From assembly GCF_030813915.1 (NCBI RefSeq), contig NZ_JAUSUJ010000011.1, positions 143,126-207,125 of the forward strand: a DNA stretch of 64,000 nucleotides, in the 5' to 3' direction. The notes beneath the pieces are model-generated. The model made no database searches, was not told the DNA's origin, and saw only the letters and a list, made by a program, of their open reading frames with translations. Source of the stretch: Rhodoplanes tepidamans (GTDB lineage: Bacteria > Pseudomonadota > Alphaproteobacteria > Rhizobiales > Xanthobacteraceae). The translations under genes were made by a program, and so were the position numbers. Shown one piece after another: positions 29,136 through 38,351 of the stretch (positions are counted from its first letter, which is position 1; every line of letters starts with the position of its first letter).

Positions 29136-29999
29136 ATGACGAGCGAGCCGACCCAGACAGGCGCCCGCGGCGGGACGGGCGGAGCGGCGACGGCCGGCAG
29201 GATCGGGGTCGCCGAGGCGCTGCGCGAGACCTGGCTCGAGCTCTGGTACCAGCCCAAGATCGACCTGCGGAAGAAGTGCCTGGCCGGCGCCGAGGCGCTC
29301 GCCCGCATCCGTCATCCCGAGCTCGGCGTCCTGCTGCCCGGCCGCTTCCTGCCCGGCCTCGACGAGGCCGGCCTCGTCGAGCTCGCCGAGTACGCCCTCG
29401 TCTCGGCGCTCGCCGACTGGTCGGTGTTCCGGGCCGCCGGCTTCAACCTGCGGCTCGCCGTCAACGTGCCCGTGCACGTGCTCGGCCGGCTGCCGATCGC
29501 AGCGATCGTCGCCGCGCATCGCCCCGACGGCGCCGACTGGCCCGGCCTGATGGTCGAGGTCACCGAGGACCAGATCGTCCGCGACATCCGGCGGGCCCAG
29601 GCGATTGCCGCGGAGCTGCGCGACAGCGGCATCACGGTCTCGATCGACGATTTCGGCGCCGGCTACTCGTCCTTCTCCAGCCTGCGCGAGCTCGCCTTCG
29701 CCGAGATCAAGCTCAACCACTCCTTCGTCAAGGACTGCGCCACCGACGCCACCAACGCGGCGATCTGCCAGACCGCCATCGATCTCGCGCACCGCTTCGG
29801 CAGCGCCGCCGTAGCCGAGGGCATCGAGAGCCTCGCCGACCTCCAGGCGCTGCAGATCATGGGGTGCGACTACGGGCAGGGCGTGCTGCTGGCGCCGCCG
29901 ATGCCGAAGGACAGGTTCCTCGGCCTGCTGCAGCAGCGCTCGAACCGGCCTCAGGGCGGCGCCGACCATCCGGACGGCCTCGCCGCCGCTTCGGCTTGA
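29136..29999 (+). CDS. EAL-domain cyclic-di-GMP phosphodiesterase
   Basis: The protein has 287 residues and is a stand-alone EAL domain; residues 28-270 cover it. The motif EAL is at 53-55 (GAEALARI), followed by NV(P/H), EVTED, SIDDFGAGYSS (metal-binding DD), KLNHSFVKD and VAEGIES. All metal and general-base residues of active enzymes seem present, so it should hydrolyse c-di-GMP to pGpG. No sensor or membrane part. ATG 29136 follows GGGGAG. The GGDEF gene at 61.2 kb is a possible antagonist. Confidence 0.9.
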   Translation: MTSEPTQTGARGGTGGAATAGRIGVAEALRETWLELWYQPKIDLRKKCLAGAEALARIRHPELGVLLPGRFLPGLDEAGLVELAEYALVSALADWSVFRAAGFNLRLAVNVPVHVLGRLPIAAIVAAHRPDGADWPGLMVEVTEDQIVRDIRRAQAIAAELRDSGITVSIDDFGAGYSSFSSLRELAFAEIKLNHSFVKDCATDATNAAICQTAIDLAHRFGSAAVAEGIESLADLQALQIMGCDYGQGVLLAPPMPKDRFLGLLQQRSNRPQGGADHPDGLAAASA

Positions 30000-30400
30000 G
30001 GATCGTCCGGGCGCCGACACCTGTCGCATCTGTCGCCGTCGTTCCGGCGGGCCCGACCGGGCTGCGGCACCGCTGCCGCCGGCCCTCGCGCGCCGCGCGT
30101 GCTGTGGTCCTGGATCAATGTACGAAATGTATTCCTGTAGTTGCATGTCGCGTGAGATGAAATCTTTCGTGGCTTCCGCAGTCCAATTTACATGAAGCGT
30201 AAGATTATACCACAGGATGGACACAATTCGAATTCACTGGACCTGAGATTGGTCGATGCCGGGCCCTCCAATACTGCCGAGCGGCAGTCGGAGGCCGTTC
30301 GGCGCCGTGCATGTCGCATCACTCGTCGATCGCGGACCCGACCGACCGGTCCGGGAGCCGAGCGGCGCCCGTGTCCGGCCGCGTTTCGGAGGATGCCATC
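30000..30400. other. Intergenic region upstream of the TAXI gene
   Basis: No gene is evident. The part 30100-30260 is markedly AT-rich compared with the genome background (for example TTTACATGAAGCGTAAGATTATACC near 30187-30211), so it likely holds the TAXI promoter, though no clear box pair was found. Confidence 0.5.
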
Positions 30401-31603
30401 GTGCACAGGGTCTTCGGTCTCGTCCTGGCCGCCTGGGTTTCGGTCCTGGTCGCTCTGCCGGCCGCGGGGCAGGGAAGCCGGCAGCCACCCGCCGCCGCCG
30501 TCCCGACGGCGGCGACGCCGCTGCGGAGCGGCGGCGCGGCGACACAGGTCTGGCACTTCCCCGATCGCGACAAGGTCAACGAAGGCACGGTGACGATCAT
30601 GACCGGCCCGGTCGGCGGACTGACGCCGATCATGGGGTCGGATCTGGCGCGCGTGCTCGACGACGGCGAGGCGCTTCGCGTCCTGCCGGTGGCCGGCAAG
30701 GGCTCGGTTCAGAACATCATCGACATGCTGTTCCTGAAGAGCGTCGACATGGGCTTCGTCGCCTCCGACGTGGTCGAGTTCTTTCGGCTGCAGTACAACG
30801 TTCCGGACATCTCGCATCGGCTGCGCTACATCGCCAAGCTGTACAACAACGAGATCCACATCATCGCGCCGACCTCGATCCGCTCGGTCTTCGACCTCGC
30901 CGGAAAGACCATCATGGCGCCGAAAGATCTCGGCCTGTTCTCGACCCGGATCATTCTGTCCCGGCTCGGCATCGACGCCACCATCGACTACGCGACCGAC
31001 GACACCCTGGCGCTGCAGAAGGTGATCGACGGCAAGGCGGACGCCTTCATCGTCAGCGTCGGCAAGGTGTTCCCCATCGCCCGCGGCATCGAGAACGCGA
31101 GCCGGCGGCTGCATCTCGTCTCGATCCCCTACGACAAGCGCCTGTGGGATCTGTACATGCCGTCGACCTTCTCCAGCGACGAGTATCCGAACCTGGTGGC
31201 GCCGGGCGAGATCGTCGAGACGCTCGCCACCAGCAACATCCTGGCGAGCTTCAACTGGCCGGAGAACACCGACCGCTACCGCAAGGTGGCGCGGTTCACC
31301 GAGGCGTTCTTCGCCAAGAGCGGCGAGTTCTATCGGCCGCCGCGGAATCCGAAGTGGAAGGAGATGGCGATCGGGGCCGACGTGAAGGGCTGGACGCGGT
31401 TCAAGGCGGCGCAGGACTGGCTCGATCGCAACGGCGTGAACGCCCGCACCCGGCCGGCGGCGCTGCCGGCCGGCGAGAACCCCGCGACGGCCGAGCAGTT
31501 CGAGGCGTTCCTCCGCCGGCGGCAGAGCGGCAACCATTCGCCGGAAGACGTCCAGCGGCTGTTCCGGGAGTTCACCGAGTGGTCCCGCAGCCGCGGCAGG
31601 TGA
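30401..31603 (+). CDS. TAXI family TRAP-type substrate-binding protein
   Basis: The protein has 400 residues with a signal peptide (VFGLVLAAWVSVLVALPAAGQG). The mature part matches the TAXI solute receptors: TGPVGGLTPIMGSDLARVLDD, VQNIIDMLFLKSVDMGFVASDV, the lobe hinge and KADAFIVSVGKVF. TAXI proteins bind small organic acids or amino acids in the periplasm for TRAP membrane subunits; none are nearby. Start: GTG 30401 with GGAGG eight bases upstream gives a normal signal peptide; an ATG at 30311 without a ribosome site is the alternative. Confidence 0.85.
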   Translation: MHRVFGLVLAAWVSVLVALPAAGQGSRQPPAAAVPTAATPLRSGGAATQVWHFPDRDKVNEGTVTIMTGPVGGLTPIMGSDLARVLDDGEALRVLPVAGKGSVQNIIDMLFLKSVDMGFVASDVVEFFRLQYNVPDISHRLRYIAKLYNNEIHIIAPTSIRSVFDLAGKTIMAPKDLGLFSTRIILSRLGIDATIDYATDDTLALQKVIDGKADAFIVSVGKVFPIARGIENASRRLHLVSIPYDKRLWDLYMPSTFSSDEYPNLVAPGEIVETLATSNILASFNWPENTDRYRKVARFTEAFFAKSGEFYRPPRNPKWKEMAIGADVKGWTRFKAAQDWLDRNGVNARTRPAALPAGENPATAEQFEAFLRRRQSGNHSPEDVQRLFREFTEWSRSRGR

Positions 31604-31655
31604 GTCCGGCAACCCTGGAGCCGCGCTACGGCCGGCACGCGCCGCGGCCGGGCGC

Positions 31656-32405
31656 TCAGAGCTTCGGTTCGGGGAAGGGCAGGGGCGCGTCGCCGGGCAC
31701 CGGCACCCGGAAGGCGTCGAGCGTCATCGCGACGAGCGCGTAGTAGCCGAGGATGCCGAGGAACTCGACCATGCCGGCGTCGCCGAACAACTTGTGCAGC
31801 CGCCCGTAGGTGCGGTCCGAGACGCGCCGCTTCGCGTAGAGCTCGGTGACGAAGGCATGGACCGCCTTCTCGTCCGCCGCGGCGCGGGCGGGGGCCCGGC
31901 CGGCCTTGAGATCCGCGATGGTCGCCGGCTTGACGCCGGCCTTCTGGGCGATCGGCGCGTGCACGTGCCACTCGTAATGGGCCCGCCACAGCCGCGCCGT
32001 CACCAGGATGGCGAACTCCGACAGCCGCGGCGGGATCGACGTGCCGAACCGGCAATGGGCGCCGAGCTCCTGCGCCAGCGCCCCGAAGGCGGGCGCGTGC
32101 AGGAACACGCCGAACGGCCCGCGCAGGCCGAGGCCGGCGCCGCGCGGGCCGGCCCGCATGGCGGCGAGGAGGTCCCGCTGCGCCGGGGCGAGCGTCGCCT
32201 CGTCGAGGTCGGGAAGGCGATAGGCCGGCGGCGCGGCGGCCCGGCTCCGCGTCTTGGCTGGCGTCTTGGCGGGCGTGGTGACGGTCTTCTTGGCGGCCCC
32301 CGCGGTCGTGCGGCCGGGCGCGCGGGCCGGCGACTTGCGTACTGCGGACTTACGAGATGCCGGCTTGCGGGCCGGCGTGGCGGCGGGGCGGGGCGATCGG
32401 GCCAT
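31656..32405 (-). CDS. CMD-domain protein with histone-H1-like basic N-terminal tail
   Basis: The protein has 249 residues. Residues 1-62 are almost only Ala, Lys, Arg, Pro, Ser and Thr (KPASRKSAVRKSPARAPGRT, KKTVTTPAKTPAKTRSRAAA), like the C-terminal tails of histone H1 and its bacterial mimics. Residues 65-235 form a carboxymuconolactone decarboxylase-like domain: PPRLSEFAILVTARLWRAHYEWHVHAP and FLGILGYYALVAMTLDAFRV. The domain is paralogous to the protein at 1230-1799. ATG 32405 is the first likely start; an upstream ATG region adds an unrelated stretch. A nucleic-acid-binding tail on an enzyme fold is unusual; function unknown. Confidence 0.8.
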   Translation of the reverse strand: MARSPRPAATPARKPASRKSAVRKSPARAPGRTTAGAAKKTVTTPAKTPAKTRSRAAAPPAYRLPDLDEATLAPAQRDLLAAMRAGPRGAGLGLRGPFGVFLHAPAFGALAQELGAHCRFGTSIPPRLSEFAILVTARLWRAHYEWHVHAPIAQKAGVKPATIADLKAGRAPARAAADEKAVHAFVTELYAKRRVSDRTYGRLHKLFGDAGMVEFLGILGYYALVAMTLDAFRVPVPGDAPLPFPEPKL

Positions 32406-32592
32406 GGAGGTCTCCGGACAGGGACGCGGCGGATCGCGCCGAACGTCGCCAGCGTTGTCCGATTCCACCGGTCCTGACAACGCCGCGCGACCTCCCGGGG
32501 CCGGTCGCTAAAATTGTCCGGACCGGCTGAACCGGGCCGAAAAGCCTCCGTGTCATGGTGCTTCCCGTGAGCGCGTGACGGGGGACGAGGCG

Positions 32593-32955
32593 ATGTGGGC
32601 CACGGTGATCGCGATCATCGTACTGGTGACGGCCATGCTGAACGGCACCGGCGAGCCGAGCGAGAGCGCGATGCGCAACGCCTTCGCGCAGACGTTGTCG
32701 GACGAGGTGCGCGCCGTGCTCGACTTCGTCGCCGAGACCGAGGGCACGGTCGGGATCGCCCGCATCCGCCGCGCCGGCACGGCGCTGTTCGAGCTGCGCC
32801 GCTTCACCAAGCACGACTGCAGCCGCACCTCCGACGGCGACCACGACTGCGCCTTCGCGGTCGAGATCGGCACCGTCGCCGGGCCGCTGCAGCATGCCGG
32901 CCGCGGCCGCTTCCGCGCCGGGCCGCGCGGGCTCGTCTTTCTGCGCGACGCCTGA
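32593..32955 (+). CDS. Hypothetical protein with one N-terminal membrane helix
   Basis: The protein has 120 residues. One hydrophobic helix (WATVIAIIVLVTAMLNG, 2-18) is followed by a compact domain with two cysteines near HDCSRTSDGDHDCAF, probably a disulfide, and a C-terminal basic patch. I recognise no family. The GTG at 32575 and ATG 32593 are both possible; the latter is preceded by GGGGACGAGG and is preferred. Monocistronic. Confidence 0.55.
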   Translation: MWATVIAIIVLVTAMLNGTGEPSESAMRNAFAQTLSDEVRAVLDFVAETEGTVGIARIRRAGTALFELRRFTKHDCSRTSDGDHDCAFAVEIGTVAGPLQHAGRGRFRAGPRGLVFLRDA

Positions 32956-33115
32956 CGGCGCCCTGCACGGCGCAGGGATGTGTCGAACAGGACGTGCCAA
33001 GCGGGACGTGCCAAGCCGGGCCGACGCATGTTATAGCCGATCAGTGGATCGGATCGCGCGACGCCTCGGGTCGTGTCCGGTCGCCGCGCGCGAGGACGGA
33101 GCCGCAGGACAGACC

Positions 33116-34204
33116 ATGAAGGCCGCCCTGGTGTTCGCGGGTCCGACAGCCGCCACGGCGACGTTCCGGCCGTACCGGTCGCGCGCCTTCCTCGATGCCC
33201 TCGCGGCGGACGGCATCGAGATCGTGGTGATCGATCTCGACCTCGATACGGAGCGGCGCTTCGAAACCCCGCCGATCGAGGCGCCGGGCCTCGTCAGCTA
33301 CCGCAACCAGGTCGACCGCCTCGCCCTGATCGTCGCCCAGGAGCGGCCCGCGCTGGTGCAGACCTTCGGGGCGACCGCCGCGCTCGGCCCGGTCTGGCGG
33401 AGCGCGGCGCGCGCCGACAGGCCGGTCGTCCATTTCGTCTCCTCCGAAGGCGCGCTCGCCGATCCGCCGGCCGGGACGCCGCGCGGCCTCGCCGACCTGT
33501 CGCGGCGCAGCCGCGGGCTCGCTCATTGGCGGGCCCGCAGCGCCTCGCGCCACGTCGCCGCGGTGCTCGGCTCGAACCGCGCCGACATGGGCCGCCACTT
33601 CCGGCACGGCTTCTTCTCGCGGGCCCGCTTCTCGGTGGTGGCCCCGCCGGCAGTCCCGCGCGCCGCCGACGCGCCGCAGGCGAACGGGCGCGAGCGCTAT
33701 GCCGTGCCGGTGTTCGGCGTCTTCGATCCGGACGCGACCGTCGAGGCTCTGGAGCGGCTGGTGCGCGCCGTCGCGCTCACCGGCCAGAGCGGCCTGTTCG
33801 ACCTGCGCGTCGCCCCGGCCGCGCTGGCGCGGCGGATCGACCTGCCGGCCGGCGTGACGGCGGTCGACGCCGCCGACCCGGCGGCCTTCCTGCGCGACCT
33901 CGATGTCCTGGTGGTGCCGGCCGCCGACGATCGCGCCGCGGCGGTGGTGCTCGCCGCGCTCGCCGCCCGCCGCAGCGTCGTCGTGCCCGACACGGGCGCG
34001 CTGGCCGAGATCGTCGACTACGGCCGCCGCGGCCTCCTCTACACGGCCGGCAGCGCCTATCACCTCGCCATGGCCATGAACGTGATGGCGCAGTCCTGGA
34101 CCAACCGGCCGTTCTCGTTCGACGGCGTCGCGGAGGCGATCGACCGGGCCGCCCCCGACGCGGTGGCGCGCGTGTTCGCGCAGGCGTGGCGGCGGCTCGC
34201 GTGA
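33116..34204 (+). CDS. Family 4-like glycosyltransferase
   Basis: The protein has 362 residues with the two-Rossmann GT-B fold. Residues 1-30 (MKAALVFAGP...) start the acceptor half; residues about 290-325 (LARRIDLPAGVTAV..., [34 protein letters not shown]) form the nucleotide-sugar half with the usual E-x7-E-like region weakened. The sugar donor cannot be told. It is 1 base from the following gene, which is glycosyltransferase-like as well, so the two likely work together. Confidence 0.7.
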   Translation: MKAALVFAGPTAATATFRPYRSRAFLDALAADGIEIVVIDLDLDTERRFETPPIEAPGLVSYRNQVDRLALIVAQERPALVQTFGATAALGPVWRSAARADRPVVHFVSSEGALADPPAGTPRGLADLSRRSRGLAHWRARSASRHVAAVLGSNRADMGRHFRHGFFSRARFSVVAPPAVPRAADAPQANGRERYAVPVFGVFDPDATVEALERLVRAVALTGQSGLFDLRVAPAALARRIDLPAGVTAVDAADPAAFLRDLDVLVVPAADDRAAAVVLAALAARRSVVVPDTGALAEIVDYGRRGLLYTAGSAYHLAMAMNVMAQSWTNRPFSFDGVAEAIDRAAPDAVARVFAQAWRRLA

Positions 34205-34205
34205 C

Positions 34206-35141
34206 ATGACCCGCATCGCCCCCGGCATCGCACCCCGCTTCGGCCTGATCGTGATCGGGCGCGGCGATCCGCGGCTCGCCGCCGCGACGCTCGCCGCGAC
34301 GCGGGCGTGGCCGTATCCGCCGGTCCGTGCCGTGCTCGCCGTGCCGAAGGGCCGCGAGCACGCCTTCGCGGCGGTCGCCGCATCGGCGGCCGCGGCCGTG
34401 GTCGCCGTGGCGGAACCCGACCTCGTCGCCGCCGCCGTGGCGGCGCTCGCCGGCGACGTCGACGTGGTGATCGCGGCGCCGGAGGGCGTGGTGCTGGATG
34501 CGGCCTGGCTCGCCCGCCTGCGCGACCACGTGATCCTGTTCGAGGACTCGATCGCCGGCGTCGATCTCGTCCATCAGGTCGTGAAGATCGCCACCGACGG
34601 CGCCGCTGCCGACCTCGCGGTCGCCGACCGGCCGCGCGAGCCGGCCGTGCTGTCGTGGCTGCGCGGGCTGATCCGGGCCCGCAGCCTGCTCGGCGCGGTG
34701 TTCTGGGCGCGCGTCGACACCCTGCGTCAGGTGAAGCTCGCGACCGCCGGCGAGGGCGGCGACGCCGTCACGTTCCTGCTGGCGCTCGATCAGCTCCGCC
34801 CGCGCGGCCGCACCACGCTCGGCTTCACCCGGCATGCCCGCCACGTGACCTTGCTGCCGGAGCGGCGCACCGGCTTCGATGCCGGCTACGGGCTCTACCG
34901 GCGGCTCGAGCAGCTCGCCGAGGCCCGCCGCGCGGCGGCCGCGGTGGGCGCCGCCGCGGCGAGCCACATCGATCTTCGCCTCGAGCGGCTGCGCCTGATG
35001 ACCGAGCAGACGGTGCGCTCGCTGCTCGGCCGGGCCGGACGCCACAACGCGGCGACCTTCCTGAAGGGGGCGCTCGCCGCCCGCCGCGACGCCCTCGCGG
35101 TGCGCCGCACGATGGTGCGGGATCTGCGCGAGCTGAGGTGA
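34206..35141 (+). CDS. Glycosyltransferase-like protein, divergent
   Basis: The protein has 311 residues. Its N-terminal half (GLIVIGRGDPRLAAATLAATRAW, VVIAAPEGVVLDAAWLARLRDHV) resembles the GT-A-type core of family 2-like transferases but lacks a clear DxD motif, so catalytic function is doubtful. The C-terminal third is a helical Arg/Leu-rich region (RLEQLAEARRAA, HIDLRLERLRLMTEQTVRSLLG). It directly follows the GT4-like gene and is convergent with the DUF1810 gene. Not recognised with confidence. Confidence 0.5.
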   Translation: MTRIAPGIAPRFGLIVIGRGDPRLAAATLAATRAWPYPPVRAVLAVPKGREHAFAAVAASAAAAVVAVAEPDLVAAAVAALAGDVDVVIAAPEGVVLDAAWLARLRDHVILFEDSIAGVDLVHQVVKIATDGAAADLAVADRPREPAVLSWLRGLIRARSLLGAVFWARVDTLRQVKLATAGEGGDAVTFLLALDQLRPRGRTTLGFTRHARHVTLLPERRTGFDAGYGLYRRLEQLAEARRAAAAVGAAAASHIDLRLERLRLMTEQTVRSLLGRAGRHNAATFLKGALAARRDALAVRRTMVRDLRELR

Positions 35142-35600
35142 TCAGGTCGATCCGGCGGCGGGCGGTGCGGCGCCTTCGGCGGCGATCAGGTCGAGCGTGA
35201 GGTCGTCGCGCACGCCGCCGCACCAGCGGTCGAGTGCCTGGGCGAACACCGGCTCCTGCGCCGCGGCGGCCTCGAACAGCGTCATCGACGAGCGGAACTT
35301 GAGGTCGTCGGGCGAGCCGAAGATCGCGTGCAGCGACGGCGCCTCCGCTGACAGCACGGCGCGGGTGCTGTCGATCAGCCGCGGCCCGAGCAGCGGGTGT
35401 GCCAGATAGGCGCGCGCCTCGGCGAGCGAGCCGATCCCGTAGGCCTTGGCGGTCGGCGAGCGGCCGAGCGCCCGGTGCTGCGGGAACACGAACCACATCC
35501 AGTGGCTCCGCTTGCGGCCGGCCTTCAGCTCGGCCAGCGCCGTCGCGTGGACGGGCGCCTGCGCCGCGACGAAGCGGGCGAGATCGAACGGATCGGACAT
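35142..35600 (-). CDS. DUF1810 family protein
   Basis: The protein has 152 residues and shows the DUF1810 hallmarks: ELKAGRKRSHWMWFVFPQ (25-42), LGRSPTAKAYGI and HAIFGSPDDLKFRSSMTLFE. The family has no settled function. ATG 35600 gives the family start; the stop abuts the stop of the preceding gene. Monocistronic. Confidence 0.88.
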   Translation of the reverse strand: MSDPFDLARFVAAQAPVHATALAELKAGRKRSHWMWFVFPQHRALGRSPTAKAYGIGSLAEARAYLAHPLLGPRLIDSTRAVLSAEAPSLHAIFGSPDDLKFRSSMTLFEAAAAQEPVFAQALDRWCGGVRDDLTLDLIAAEGAAPPAAGST

Positions 35601-35807
35601 CGGCCCTCCGCCTCCGGATCGTGGACGCCGCCGCCGGCCCGCCGCGGGCCGGCGCGGCGAGCCTGCCGAAAATATGAACAGCTGCGCACCGTTCCGCCAG
35701 TCCCGCCGGCGCGACGGGCGCCCGCCGCCGCGGAGGGAGCCGCGCCGGGCCGGGCCACTGTCGGTGCGGACCGCCGGACGATGCGGCGGCGCAGCGTCTC
35801 GAAGTCG

Positions 35808-35826
35808 TGTACCGAATAACGGCACA
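35808..35826. promoter_or_regulatory. Palindromic operator candidate 1 (upstream of M20 gene)
   Basis: TGTACCGAATAACGGCACA, an imperfect 7-5-7 inverted repeat located 67 bases before the M20 ATG. It agrees at 16 of 19 positions with the perfect palindrome at 40732-40750, so it is likely bound by the same regulator, perhaps the IclR protein of this cluster. Confidence 0.6.
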
Positions 35827-35892
35827 TTGTTCTGAATTCTGGCATGATTTATGAATGGGCGTCCCGGTCGCACTGCGAGCCCGAGGTGACGC

Positions 35893-37170
35893 ATGGCCGA
35901 GCTGCCGATCGACCCCGACGAGCTGGTCGCGTTGACGCTCGCGCTGTGCAACATCGAGAGCCCCGCCGGGCAGGAGGCCGAGGTCGGCGCCTACATCCAC
36001 GACTGGATGGCGCGCGAAGGCTTCGCGCCGCGCCGCATCGGCATGTTCCCCGACCGCTTCAACGTGCTCGGCATCCTGCCGGGCCGCGGCGACGGGCTCA
36101 GCCTGATCTTCAACAGCCACATGGACACGGGCCGCAGCAAGGCTGACCGCTGGAGCCGCCGCGCCCCCGACGCAGCGATCGATCACGGCGCCTGGGTGGA
36201 GGACGGCGCGCTGCACGGCGAGGGCGTCGTCAACGACAAGGGGCCGATGGCCGCCTTCCTGATCGCCGCCAAGGCGATCAAGCGGGCCGGCATCCCGCTG
36301 CGCGGCGATCTCCTGCTCTCCGCCGTGCCGGGCGAGATCGGCTACGAGGCGGTCGACGAGTTCGAGGCGCCGCAATACCTCAGCAAGGAGGTCGGCACCC
36401 GGTATCTGATCCAGCACGGCGGCGTCGCCGACTTCGCGCTGGTCGCCGAGGGCACCGACTTCCGCTACGCCGGGATCGAGGCCGGCAAGGCGTTCTTCGA
36501 GATCACGGTGTTCGGCGAGCCGCAGTTCTACACGCCGTTCGTGCCCGACGCCGAGGTCGACGCGGAGCATCCCAACGCGATCGTGCGGGCCGGGCTGCTG
36601 ATCCCGGCCCTGCAGCGATGGGCGCGCGACTACGAGAAGCGCGAGGTCTATGCCTGCGAGCACGGCACCATCGTGCCCAAGGCGGTGATCGGCGCGATCC
36701 GGGGCGGCAATCCGTATCACGTCACCCGCACCTCCGAGCTGTGCGCCCTCTATCTCGACTGCCGGCTCACGCCCGACTCCGATCCGCTCGACATCCGCCG
36801 CGAGCTGCGCGAGCTCCTCGCCTCGTTGAACCTGCCCGGCACCGTGGAGCTGTTCCTCTACCGCCGCTCGTACGGGGCGGGCGACACCGGCGCGCTGCTC
36901 GACGGACTGAAGACGGCGCACCGCGCCGTGCACGGCGAGGCGCTCGCGCTCGCCGCGCCGGTCTATTCCAGCATGTGGCGCGACGTGCTGATCTTCAACG
37001 AGATGGGCATTCCGTCGATCACCTACGGCCCGCCGCGCAGCTTCCGCAGGCAGGCGGTCGCCATCGCCGACCTGGTGCGCTGCGCCGAGGTCTATGCGCG
37101 GCTGGCGATCGACGTCTGCAGTCGCGAGAAGCCGCCGCGCACCGTCCGCGCCCGGCCCGCCGTGCCCTGA
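35893..37170 (+). CDS. M20 family metallopeptidase/amidohydrolase
   Basis: The protein has 425 residues in the ArgE/DapE/ACY1 family. Dinuclear zinc ligands are visible: His in NSHMDT (about 74-79), the bridging Asp in VVNDKGPMAA (about 115), the Glu in VPGEIGYE (about 151), Glu/Asp in GTDFRYAGIE, and a late His. It probably hydrolyses an N-acyl or amide bond in the cytosol. It opens a catabolic cluster with the Bug receptor 96 bases downstream. The operator candidate lies upstream. ATG 35893 has GAGGTGACG before it. Confidence 0.88.
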   Translation: MAELPIDPDELVALTLALCNIESPAGQEAEVGAYIHDWMAREGFAPRRIGMFPDRFNVLGILPGRGDGLSLIFNSHMDTGRSKADRWSRRAPDAAIDHGAWVEDGALHGEGVVNDKGPMAAFLIAAKAIKRAGIPLRGDLLLSAVPGEIGYEAVDEFEAPQYLSKEVGTRYLIQHGGVADFALVAEGTDFRYAGIEAGKAFFEITVFGEPQFYTPFVPDAEVDAEHPNAIVRAGLLIPALQRWARDYEKREVYACEHGTIVPKAVIGAIRGGNPYHVTRTSELCALYLDCRLTPDSDPLDIRRELRELLASLNLPGTVELFLYRRSYGAGDTGALLDGLKTAHRAVHGEALALAAPVYSSMWRDVLIFNEMGIPSITYGPPRSFRRQAVAIADLVRCAEVYARLAIDVCSREKPPRTVRARPAVP

Positions 37171-37266
37171 CGGTTCCGTGTGCCGGGCGTTTCCGCGACC
37201 CGTTCGTTCCTGCGCCGTTCGTTCCCTGCCCCGAGCGTCTTCGTGCATCACAAGGAGAGACCGTCG

Positions 37267-38307
37267 ATGCGACCAGCCGCCCCCCTGCCGCACCGCGTCC
37301 CGCGGACCCCGACGCGCCGGCGCGCCGCCGCAGTGCTGTCCGCCGTCCTGTCCGGTCTCGCCCTCGTCGGCTTCGGCCCGGGCGCGCCGGCCGGCGCCGC
37401 CGACTTCCCCAGGCAGCCGATCCAGATCGTGGTGCCGTTCACGCCGGGCGGCAACACCGATCTGCTCGCCCGCATCCTGGGCGAGAAGCTGCAGGCGAAG
37501 TTCGGCGAGACCGTCACGGTGGTCAACCGGCCGGGCGGCGGCACCAATATCGGCGCCGCCGCGGTCGCCTCGGCGCGGCCGGACGGCTACACGCTGCTGA
37601 TCGGACCGCCCGCCTCCTACGTGGTGAACCAGTTCATCTATCCCTCGATGCCGTTCAACCAGGACACGGCGTTCGAGCCCATCTCGCTGATCGCCAAGTT
37701 CCCCAACGTGATGGTGACGGCGCCGTCGACCGGGATCACGTCGATCCAGGATCTGATCACCAAGGCCAAGGCCGATCCGGGCAAGCTCAACTACGCCTCC
37801 GCCGGCATCGGCGCCGCGAGCCACCTGTCCGGTGCGCTGTTCAACCAGATGGCCGGCATCGACACGGTGCACGTGCCCTACAAGGGCACGTCGCAGTCGC
37901 TGCAGGATCTGGTCGCCGGCCGGGTCTCCTACACGATCGACAATCTCGGCCCCATCTATCCGTTCATCCAGTCCGGCCAGCTGATCGCGCTCGGCGTCTC
38001 GACCAAGGAGCCGGTCGGCATCATCCCGAAGGTGCCGCCGATCGCCACCGTGCTGCCGGGCTACGAGCTCTCCTCGTGGAACGTGCTCGCCGCGCCGGCC
38101 GGCACCCCGAAGGAGATCGTCGCGCTGCTCAGCCGCGAATGCGCCGCGATCCTGAAGATGCCGGACGTCGCCGAGAAGATGCGCGCCTTCGGCTCCGAGC
38201 CGGTCGGCGGCACGCCGGCGGAGACGGCGGCGTTCCTGAAGAGCGAGCGCACCCGCTGGGAAGCCGCCGTCAAGGCGGCCAGGATCAAGCCGGAGGATTT
38301 CAAGTAG
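37267..38307 (+). CDS. Bug-type tripartite tricarboxylate transporter receptor
   Basis: The protein has 346 residues and is a periplasmic TctC/Bug receptor. A long twin-region leader (about 1-45, arginines then hydrophobic core AAAVLSAVLSGLALVGF) precedes the mature part with FPRQPIQIVVPFTPGGNTD, GGGTNIGAAAVA and HVPYKGTSQSLQDLVAGRVSY. Bug proteins bind carboxylates or amides. No TctA/TctB membrane genes are near, as often in these proteobacteria. AAGGAGAGA precedes ATG 37267. Likely takes up the island's substrate. Confidence 0.9.
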   Translation: MRPAAPLPHRVPRTPTRRRAAAVLSAVLSGLALVGFGPGAPAGAADFPRQPIQIVVPFTPGGNTDLLARILGEKLQAKFGETVTVVNRPGGGTNIGAAAVASARPDGYTLLIGPPASYVVNQFIYPSMPFNQDTAFEPISLIAKFPNVMVTAPSTGITSIQDLITKAKADPGKLNYASAGIGAASHLSGALFNQMAGIDTVHVPYKGTSQSLQDLVAGRVSYTIDNLGPIYPFIQSGQLIALGVSTKEPVGIIPKVPPIATVLPGYELSSWNVLAAPAGTPKEIVALLSRECAAILKMPDVAEKMRAFGSEPVGGTPAETAAFLKSERTRWEAAVKAARIKPEDFK

Positions 38308-38351
38308 GACGGTCACTCCGTCCCCCGGGGCACGGCCGCACCCCGGGCACC

